DNA of 6,532 bases from Candidatus Krumholzibacteriota bacterium. GTDB taxonomy: Bacteria > Krumholzibacteriota > Krumholzibacteriia > Krumholzibacteriales > Krumholzibacteriaceae. The position numbers and the translations under genes are program-made. Of the stretch, positions 1 through 4,695 are shown piece after piece; the first letter of the stretch is position 1; every line of letters starts with the position of its first letter. Under the pieces are notes generated by a model, which did no database searches, had not been told where the DNA came from, and was given only the letters and a program-made list of their open reading frames with translations. The stretch spans positions 1 through 6,532 of the forward strand of contig DAOVNN010000167.1 of assembly GCA_030630165.1 (NCBI GenBank), read 5' to 3'.

Positions 1-257
1 AGATCCCCGTTCCAGCGGCTGTCTCCGTCGCCATGGGGCCGCACCGCGACAGACTCACCATGTTCGCCCTGTCGAGCGGCGAGGAGTATGTCGCGCTTGC
101 CGCGGTCGATCCCGGGGCCGTACCGCCCGGCGCCGTCGTCATCGGCGCTGTGACTGAACAGTCTGGCGGGCTTCTTCTCGAGGACGCCGAGGGCGGGATG
201 AAGCCGCTTCCGCCGGAGGGATATGAACACGAATTCGGAACGGAAGAACTGGAGTGA
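1..257 (+). CDS. thiL: Thiamine-monophosphate kinase, C-terminal fragment (5' end outside window)
   Basis: This is the last 84 codons of a reading frame that is already open at base 3 and stops at 255-257; the start lies upstream of the window. ThiL phosphorylates thiamine monophosphate to thiamine pyrophosphate in the cytosol. The visible part matches the C-terminal domain of the ThiL/AIR-synthase-like fold: an Ile-Pro-Val segment at the edge, then FALSSGEEYVAL, which corresponds to the family's ALSGGEDYEL motif, then a VIGAVTE strand (family: V-x-x-IG-x-V) and a terminal GYEHEF that resembles the usual GYDHF ending. Glu-Glu replaces Glu-Asp in the motif. HypE and SelD are relatives with similar folds, but the GGEDYE-like motif and the GY-x-H-F end favour ThiL. 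An internal ATG at 33 is not the start, because the homology continues upstream of it. The next gene starts 9 bases after the stop, so the two are probably co-transcribed. Confidence 0.72.
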   Translation, partial: IPVPAAVSVAMGPHRDRLTMFALSSGEEYVALAAVDPGAVPPGAVVIGAVTEQSGGLLLEDAEGGMKPLPPEGYEHEFGTEELE

Positions 258-266
258 CCCCGGGTT

Positions 267-899
267 ATGCTCATCTACATGATCAGGCACGGAAGAACGG
301 ACTGGAACGATCAGCGCAGGATAATGGGGCGCGAGCAGGTTCCCTTGAACGAAAAGGGACGGGATATGGTTGCGGCCGTTGCGGGGCAGCTCGCCGCCGA
401 GGGTATCTCGGCGATATACTCGGGCACGCTTGCTAGGACGAAAGAGACGTCGCGCATACTTGCCGCGAGCTGGGACGCAGATATAATCTTCGAACCCCGT
501 CTTGATGAATCGACCTATGAGAAATGGGTCGGGCGGAAGTACACTGAGCTCAAGGGCGACCACGATTTCGACCTGTACGGGACGGCGCCGACCGAATCGA
601 ACTTTTCCGAGGGCGAAGGGATGACCGATATTCAGCAGCGTGTGCTCGCTGTGATCGATCGGATCGCGCAAGAGAAGCGCGGCATCAAGACGGCGCTCGT
701 CTCGCACGCCGACTTGATCAAACCGGTCATCACCCACTACCTCGGGATGGATCTCGACACGATGCACAGGCTGGCGGTCGCGAACGCCTCTGTCACAGTC
801 CTCGACCTGGGCTATCCCGGCACGCCGAGGATCAGGTACATGAACCTCATGCCGTGGAAATGGAAGGAGGGAATTCCCGATCCGCCGAACCCGGAGTGA
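267..899 (+). CDS. Histidine phosphatase family protein (phosphoglycerate mutase superfamily)
   Basis: This 210-residue cytosolic protein belongs to the branch-1 histidine phosphatases, which remove or move phosphate through a phosphohistidine intermediate. The N-terminus carries the RHG motif (R7-H8-G9; H8 is the predicted nucleophile) followed by T11-D12-W13-N14, as in GpmB/CobC-type proteins. Further core residues are R57 in SGTLARTKETS (family: S-x-L-x-R-A-x-x-TA), E81 as the likely proton donor, and H147 in LVSHADLIK. NASVTVLDL near residue 173 matches the family's closing strand. The length is typical of small phosphatases rather than the 250-residue dPGM. The segment at 116-121 (EGEGMTD) sits where many members have G-G-E-S, with Ser missing. 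Substrate cannot be told: alpha-ribazole phosphatase, phosphoglycerate mutase-like or broad phosphatase are all possible. GGAG at 251-254, overlapping the end of the upstream gene, is the only SD candidate, about 12 bases from the ATG. Confidence 0.85.
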   Translation: MLIYMIRHGRTDWNDQRRIMGREQVPLNEKGRDMVAAVAGQLAAEGISAIYSGTLARTKETSRILAASWDADIIFEPRLDESTYEKWVGRKYTELKGDHDFDLYGTAPTESNFSEGEGMTDIQQRVLAVIDRIAQEKRGIKTALVSHADLIKPVITHYLGMDLDTMHRLAVANASVTVLDLGYPGTPRIRYMNLMPWKWKEGIPDPPNPE

Positions 900-937
900 C
901 GGGGTATTGTTGAATGTGAAGTTACCAGGCAGCTATC

Positions 938-944
938 AAGGGAG
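938..944 (+). promoter_or_regulatory. Shine-Dalgarno site that fixes the start of the beta-barrel gene
   Basis: AAGGGAG lies 7 bases before the ATG at 952. It supports that start over the in-frame TTG codons at 907 and 910. Starting at 952 also puts the signal peptide at the very N-terminus. Confidence 0.7.
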
Positions 945-951
945 TTTTCTG

Positions 952-1548
952 ATGCGTAAGATCTGCATGTTGATGGTTTCAATCCTGATCCTGGCGTTGC
1001 CGGCCGCATCGTTCGGTGTGGAAAAAGGCGATATGGAGTTTGGGATAGGCGCCGGCGCCGGGATCCCGATCGGAGATTTCGGAGACTTCGCCAAGACCGG
1101 CTACCTCTTCGGCGTCAATTTCGGTTATTATGTCACTCCCGTTTTCACCCTCGGGCTCGAAGCGGACTATCATCATTTCGGAGCATCTGAAGATTACATG
1201 GACATTCTCGAGCTCCTGCTCGTCGAGGGACTCGAAGCCGATTTCTCGATCTTTCAGGGCACCGCGTATGCCAGGTACATCCTGGTCCCGGGCAAGTTTG
1301 CTCCGTATATCAAAGGCGGCGCCGGACTGTACAATGTGAAAGAAACGTGGTCGGGCGGCGACGAGTCAGGCGACTCTTCGGATAGTTATTTCGGGATCTC
1401 GGGTGGCCTGGGGGCGCAGTTTCAGGGCGAAGGCATGACGGGTGGATTCGTCGAGATGCTGTTTCACAATGCATTTGCCGACGATGAAAATGTCCAGTAC
1501 ATCCAGCTCAGGGGCGGGATAACCCTGTTCCTCGGAGCCGCAAAGTAA
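952..1548 (+). CDS. Exported outer-membrane beta-barrel family protein
   Basis: The 198-residue product starts with a clear Sec signal peptide: MRK, a hydrophobic core at about residues 5-18, and a probable cleavage after ASFG (residue 22). The mature part alternates polar and hydrophobic/aromatic residues in short strands with Gly-rich turns: GIGAGAGIPIGDF, YLFGVNFGYYVTPVFTLGLEADYHHF, YARYILVPGKFAPYIKGGAGLYNV, YFGISGGLGAQF, and a terminal QLRGGITLFLG. This is the pattern of the small 8-stranded OmpA-like/OMP_b-brl barrels, in which VTP-x-F-T-LG-x-E and APY-x-x-GGAGLY are common phrases. An acidic Ser/Gly-rich stretch (133-145) looks like an extracellular loop. No OmpA peptidoglycan-binding domain follows, so it is a barrel-only protein. 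Specific function is unknown. It lies 52 bases after the phosphatase gene and 21 before tsaD. I infer outer-membrane location from the strand pattern; a periplasmic lipocalin-like barrel is less likely. Confidence 0.78.
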   Translation: MRKICMLMVSILILALPAASFGVEKGDMEFGIGAGAGIPIGDFGDFAKTGYLFGVNFGYYVTPVFTLGLEADYHHFGASEDYMDILELLLVEGLEADFSIFQGTAYARYILVPGKFAPYIKGGAGLYNVKETWSGGDESGDSSDSYFGISGGLGAQFQGEGMTGGFVEMLFHNAFADDENVQYIQLRGGITLFLGAAK

Positions 1549-1569
1549 AGGGCCGGTCAGTCTGACATT

Positions 1570-2577
1570 ATGCAGCTTTATCTCGGTATAGAGACCTCAT
1601 GCGACGATACCTCGTGCGCGATCTATTCGCCCGAAAGAGGTATCGTCGCATACAGGACCGCCTCTCAGCTCGACCACGCGAAATATGGCGGCGTCGTGCC
1701 CGAGATCGCCTCTCGTACGCACATGAAGACCCTTCTGCCCCTATACGAGACGGTGATGGAGGAGGCCGGCATCGGGCTCGGCGACCTTGCCGGTATCGGG
1801 GTGACCAATGGTCCGGGGCTTACCGGATCGCTGCTCGTCGGCCTGTCATTCGCAAAGGCTGTCGCATACGGGAGCGGGTTACCGCTCGCCGGGATCCACC
1901 ACATCGAGGGACACATACTGGCCAACGCGATCGATCAGCCGATGGAGACGCCGGCGGTCGTACTCGTTGTTTCGGGGGGTCACACCCAGCTCTTCAATGT
2001 CGAGAGACCGGGCAGATACGAACTTCTCGGTGGTACCCGTGATGACGCGGCGGGGGAGGCGTTCGACAAGATCGGAAAGATCCTCGGGCTTCCCTATCCC
2101 GGTGGGCCCTCGATCGAGAAGGCGGCGCGCGAGGGGGACGCGGCGGCGTTCAAGTTTCCCCGCGCGATGCGCAGCTCGGGAGAATGCGACTTCTCGTTTT
2201 CGGGACTGAAGACAGCGGTGCGCCTTAAGGTCGAAGAGCTTGGCGAGATGTCTGAGCGGACCGTCGTGGATGTCGCGGCCTCGGCGCAGGAGGCGATCGT
2301 CGATGCCCTGGCGCTCAAATCTGTCATGGCTGTCGAGAGAACGAAGACGTCACGGTTCTACATAGCCGGCGGAGTCGCGGCGAACGGGCGCCTCCGTGAG
2401 GTTATGACGGAGCGGATCGGCGGAGCGGGCGCCGTGGTGTCGTGGCCGCCGATAGAGTACTGTACAGACAACGCCGCGATGATCGCCTGCGCCGCATGGC
2501 ACCATCTCTCCGCCGGACGGAACGACGGGCTCGATCTCAACACCTTCCCCAGGGGGGAGCTCAAGTCCTGGTCGTAG
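1570..2577 (+). CDS. tsaD: tRNA N6-adenosine threonylcarbamoyltransferase TsaD
   Basis: This is a complete 335-residue TsaD (YgjD/Gcp; Kae1 family), the subunit that transfers threonylcarbamoyl from TC-AMP to A37 of ANN-decoding tRNAs, working with TsaB and TsaE in bacteria. In order it shows the N-terminal ASKHA loop GIETSCDDTS (6-15), YGGVVPEIASRTH (39-51), NGPGLTGSLLVG (80-91), the metal motif H-x-E-G-H at 111-115, VSGGHTQL (134-141), DDAAGEAFDKIGKILGLPYPGG (158-179), FSFSGLKTAV (208-217), GGVAANGRLR (267-276) and TDNAAM (299-304). H111, H115 and D300 are the expected metal ligands and fall at the same numbers I recall for the E. coli protein. Minor oddities are CDDTS where CDET(G/S) is usual, and Thr for Asp in ASRTH. 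No SD is visible at normal distance before the ATG; AAAGGG lies 17 bases away. TsaB and TsaE are not in the window. Confidence 0.97.
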   Translation: MQLYLGIETSCDDTSCAIYSPERGIVAYRTASQLDHAKYGGVVPEIASRTHMKTLLPLYETVMEEAGIGLGDLAGIGVTNGPGLTGSLLVGLSFAKAVAYGSGLPLAGIHHIEGHILANAIDQPMETPAVVLVVSGGHTQLFNVERPGRYELLGGTRDDAAGEAFDKIGKILGLPYPGGPSIEKAAREGDAAAFKFPRAMRSSGECDFSFSGLKTAVRLKVEELGEMSERTVVDVAASAQEAIVDALALKSVMAVERTKTSRFYIAGGVAANGRLREVMTERIGGAGAVVSWPPIEYCTDNAAMIACAAWHHLSAGRNDGLDLNTFPRGELKSWS

Positions 2578-2630
2578 TGCATATCTTTCCGTTTTCTCCG
2601 TCGTTACATCTATTCCTGATAACATTTATT

Positions 2631-2650
2631 ATGCATTGTCCGCATTGCAT
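2631..2650. repeat. Imperfect 20-bp palindrome (possible operator)
   Basis: The arms read ATGCAtTG and CAtTGCAT around a 4-base centre TCCG, so seven of eight arm positions are complementary and the single T/T mismatch is symmetric. It lies 54 bases after tsaD in the AT-rich part of the intergenic region. The symmetry could suit a dimeric regulator, or an RNA hairpin at the end of the tsaD transcript; no T-run follows, so a terminator is unlikely. The call rests on symmetry only. Confidence 0.35.
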
Positions 2651-2663
2651 TATTCGAAATCTC

Positions 2664-2762
2664 AGGGAAGTATCCCCCGCTTTCAGAAACGCTGTTCGCG
2701 AGCGTAAACCGTGTATATAACGCCTTTCATGTCTTGATCTAACCCCCTCCCGATACTTCCCT
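2664..2762. repeat. Exact 11-bp inverted repeat (arms 2664-2674 and 2752-2762)
   Basis: AGGGAAGTATC at 2664-2674 is the exact reverse complement of GATACTTCCCT at 2752-2762; the arms are 77 bases apart and the match stops sharply on both sides. The right arm ends 6 bases before the -24 element of the predicted sigma-54 promoter. The left arm is centred about 125 bases upstream of the inferred transcription start, a usual distance for an enhancer bound by a sigma-54 activator. The left arm also forms a GGGA-AGTA-TCCC quasi-palindrome (2665-2676). Binding-site function is inference. Confidence 0.5.
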
Positions 2763-2767
2763 TTCCT

Positions 2768-2783
2768 TGGCATTAATATTGCG
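2768..2783 (+). promoter_or_regulatory. Sigma-54 (RpoN) -24/-12 promoter for the signalling operon
   Basis: TGGCATTAATATTGCG fits the RpoN consensus TGGCAC-N5-TTGCW. The invariant GG (2769-2770) and GC (2781-2782) are exactly 10 bases apart, TGGCA is complete and TTGC is complete; only the final W is G and the sixth base is T. Predicted transcription start is near 2794, giving a leader of about 60 bases before the ATG at 2857. It points the right way and is the best promoter-like element in the gap. Transcription would need an AAA+ enhancer-binding activator, which is not encoded here. Confidence 0.65.
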
Positions 2784-2842
2784 TTTCCCTCCCTGAAAAT
2801 CGGCTGAACACCAGATTAATGCAGAGGGGCACCACACTTTCC

Positions 2843-2847
2843 GGGGA
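2843..2847 (+). promoter_or_regulatory. Shine-Dalgarno site for the response regulator gene
   Basis: GGGGA lies 9 bases before the ATG at 2857, and supports that codon rather than the TTG immediately before it at 2854. Confidence 0.55.
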
Positions 2848-2856
2848 TTTGCATTG

Positions 2857-3840
2857 ATGAGCGCAGGGAAAGATAAAGACATCCGGAAGATCCTGGTCGT
2901 GGATGACGAGGAGCACATCCGGCGTATACTCAAATTCCAGCTGGAGAAGAACGGCTACGATGTCGTCACCGCCGAAAACGGCGAGGAGGCGCTCAACAAC
3001 GTCAGGCGTTCGATACCGGACCTGGTCCTTCTCGACCTGATGATGCCGAAGATCGACGGCTTCGAGGTCTGCCGCCGGCTCAGGGCGGATTTCCAGACGA
3101 GTCAGATCCCGATAATCATGCTCACCGCAAAGAGCGACCTTCCCGACAAGATCAAGGGCCTGCAGGGAGGCGCCAACGACTACCTCGTAAAACCTTACTC
3201 GAACGAGGAACTCCTGCTCCGCGTCCACAATGTGCTCGAGTGGAGCCAGAACCAGAAGAACGCCAACCCGCTCACCGGATTCGCCGGGAACAAGGCGATC
3301 GAGAAGGAGCTGGCCAGGAGGATCGACGGTTGCGAATCCTTCGCGTTCCTCTACATCGACATCGACAATTTCAAGGCATACAACGATTACTACGGATATC
3401 AGAAGGGTGACGAATCGATCCTCTTCCTCGCCGACATCATCACCGAAGCGGTCAACTCGCTCGGCGGGCAGGGAGATTTCGTCGGCCATATCGGCGGCGA
3501 CGATTTCGTCATCGTCACCTCTCTCGAACGCGCCGAGTTCATCGGGCGGCACATCATCGACGAATTCGACAAGGGTTCGCTTGTCCTGCTGAACGAGGAG
3601 GACATCCGTAAGGGATACCTCGAGATCAGGAACCGCCTTGGCGAGATCAAGAGGGTGCCGCTGATGTCGCTGACGATAGCGCTCGTTCTCAACGATGGCG
3701 AGCGGCTGAAGCATTTCGCGCAGGTCAGCGATATCGCGTCGGAACTGAAGAAATTTGGAAAGGGAATGACGGGAAGCGTCGTCGTAAGAGAGCGGCGCAA
3801 GGAGGAGGCCTCGGAAACAGCTGAGGTCGAAACTCTATAG
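2857..3840 (+). CDS. Response regulator: receiver domain fused to a variant GGDEF (GGDDF) domain
   Basis: This 327-residue cytosolic protein has a complete receiver domain at about 10-130: acidic pocket D16-D17-E18, phospho-acceptor D60 (LVLLDLMMP), T90 (IIMLTAK) and K112 (VKPY). A GGDEF-like domain follows at about 136-312: NPLTGFAGN (family DPLTGLPNR), FLYIDIDNFKAYNDYYGYQKGDE with D168, N176 and D185 in the expected places, then GHIGGDDF at 210-217. Diguanylate cyclases normally read R-x-GG(D/E)EF; here His replaces Arg and Asp replaces the second acidic Glu. The I-site Arg of R-x-x-D is absent (GQGD at 204-207). After the signature comes an unusual stretch, NEEDIRKGYLEIRNRLGEIKRVPLM, then a terminal KKFGKGMTGSV. 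I recall a GGDDF subfamily with this shape, so it is a recognisable variant rather than decay. Cyclase activity is uncertain; c-di-GMP/GTP binding or protein-protein output is possible. It is the first gene of the operon, 12 bases before the soluble kinase. Confidence 0.9.
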   Translation: MSAGKDKDIRKILVVDDEEHIRRILKFQLEKNGYDVVTAENGEEALNNVRRSIPDLVLLDLMMPKIDGFEVCRRLRADFQTSQIPIIMLTAKSDLPDKIKGLQGGANDYLVKPYSNEELLLRVHNVLEWSQNQKNANPLTGFAGNKAIEKELARRIDGCESFAFLYIDIDNFKAYNDYYGYQKGDESILFLADIITEAVNSLGGQGDFVGHIGGDDFVIVTSLERAEFIGRHIIDEFDKGSLVLLNEEDIRKGYLEIRNRLGEIKRVPLMSLTIALVLNDGERLKHFAQVSDIASELKKFGKGMTGSVVVRERRKEEASETAEVETL

Positions 3841-3842
3841 TC

Positions 3843-3847
3843 GGAGG
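3843..3847 (+). promoter_or_regulatory. Shine-Dalgarno site supporting a GTG start
   Basis: GGAGG, a core SD sequence, is 5 bases before the GTG at 3853. It favours that codon over the in-frame ATG at 3871, which has no comparable site upstream. It lies in the 12-base gap after the response regulator stop, consistent with coupled translation. Confidence 0.65.
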
Positions 3848-3852
3848 CTGTA

Positions 3853-4695
3853 GTGGCCGGGACGATCGATATGGACAGGGGCCGCGCATCGGAGGCCGTG
3901 CTTGATGAGCGGAGCGAGATGGAACTCCTCGAAGAGGAGCTCCAACACTACCGGAGCGTCTTCGAGTCGGCCTCGATGATCGTCGGCCACGAGCTGATCA
4001 AGCCCCTGACTTCTATAAGCGGATACGTCGAGCTTCTCGAGGACAAGTTCGGGGAAACCGCGGATGATGACGAAAAGCGTTACTTCCTGCGGCTCAGGGA
4101 GTCGATCGTCCAACTCCAGGAAATTGTCGAATCATTCGTTCAGCTGCTCAGGTTCGATCGTGTCGGTGAACAGGCCGGCGAGTTCGAGATCGTCGACATC
4201 CGCGGACTCGTCGAGAAGCTCAGGCCCCGCGAGGGCGCTGAGCGGACGAGACTGAGGAATTCCATCGATCCCGGCATGCCGCCTGTCCTCCTTCGAAGGA
4301 AACATCTCGAGGTCGTTCTCGATAACCTGATCTCCAATGCGCTGAAGCACAGCGGAGGAGATGTCCCGGTCACGGTCGATGCGAAGACAATGAGGGAGAG
4401 GCGCGGCAACGCCGCGGAGAACGTCCTGATCGTCACAGTGGCGGATGAGGGCGTAGGGATACCGGAGCACGAGATAGAAGAGATATTCAATCCGTTCTAC
4501 AGGGGAGATTCGGAACGACGGGCCGGGGGCCTCGGTCTCGGGCTGGCCCTTGTAAAAAACATAATAGATATTATGGGGGGAGAGATCCGGGTGAGCAGCA
4601 GCAGCGGCAAGGGCACGAAGGTCACCATCAGTGTCCCACTGCGCGATGGCCACAGTCCCGGCGATTTGAAAGAGCAGGAAAATGACCATCAATGA
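3853..4695 (+). CDS. Soluble sensor histidine kinase (short coiled N-terminus, HisKA, HATPase_c)
   Basis: The 280-residue product has no signal peptide or membrane segment. Residues 20-40 form a short acidic coiled lead-in. The dimerisation/phosphotransfer helix pair (about 38-105) holds the H-box GHELIKPLTSISGYVELL with phospho-acceptor H46 and E47. The catalytic domain (about 145-265) shows the N-box LDNLISNALKHS (N158, N162), G1 box DEGVGIP (D198), F-box IFNPFYRG and G2 box GGLGLGLALVKNI, all intact, so ATP binding and autophosphorylation are expected. The H-box is odd: position H+3 is Ile where Lys/Arg is usual, and H+4 is Lys where Thr/Asn is usual in kinases that also dephosphorylate their partner. 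There is no PAS, GAF or HAMP domain, so input probably comes through a partner protein. The likely partner is the receiver-GGDDF protein encoded 12 bases upstream; this is inferred from linkage. Its 3' end overlaps the next kinase gene by 14 bases. Confidence 0.9.
   Translation: MAGTIDMDRGRASEAVLDERSEMELLEEELQHYRSVFESASMIVGHELIKPLTSISGYVELLEDKFGETADDDEKRYFLRLRESIVQLQEIVESFVQLLRFDRVGEQAGEFEIVDIRGLVEKLRPREGAERTRLRNSIDPGMPPVLLRRKHLEVVLDNLISNALKHSGGDVPVTVDAKTMRERRGNAAENVLIVTVADEGVGIPEHEIEEIFNPFYRGDSERRAGGLGLGLALVKNIIDIMGGEIRVSSSSGKGTKVTISVPLRDGHSPGDLKEQENDHQ

Larger units (their letters stand above)
2578..2856. other. Regulatory intergenic region between tsaD and the signalling operon
   Basis: These 279 bases carry no credible gene and are clearly more AT-rich than the flanking coding DNA, especially 2578-2740. 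They contain the sigma-54-type promoter, the 11-bp inverted repeat and the imperfect palindrome listed separately. They also contain a small hairpin (ACGCT 2689-2693 with AGCGT 2701-2705, 7-base loop) that lacks a following T-tract. A TATAAC at 2716-2721 could be a -10 box, but the hexamer upstream (TTCGCG, 15-base spacer) is a poor -35. I see no rho-independent terminator for tsaD. Confidence 0.6.

Noticed and set aside
907..951. TTG-initiated N-terminal extension of the beta-barrel gene
   Set aside because: It would put 15 mostly polar residues before the signal peptide. The ATG at 952 has a good SD (938-944) and starts exactly at the signal peptide.
2689..2705. Hairpin ACGCT/AGCGT as a rho-independent terminator of tsaD
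   Set aside because: The stem is only 5 bp, the loop is 7 bases and no T-tract follows on the plus strand; it is also 112 bases after the stop.
2442..2720. A 92-codon plus-strand open frame spanning the 3' end of tsaD and the intergenic region
   Set aside because: Its first half lies out of frame inside conserved tsaD. The remainder runs through AT-rich regulatory DNA, and there is no SD or recognisable motif.
2695..2721. Sigma-70 promoter with -10 TATAAC at 2716
   Set aside because: The matching -35 (TTCGCG) is poor and the spacer is 15 bases; the sigma-54 element downstream fits far better.
2773..3714. A 313-codon open frame on the minus strand opposite the response regulator
   Set aside because: It is antisense to an intact REC-GGDDF gene, has no motif, and would end inside the sigma-54 promoter region. 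Its composition (Leu/Val/Asp/Glu-rich) mirrors the plus-strand codons.
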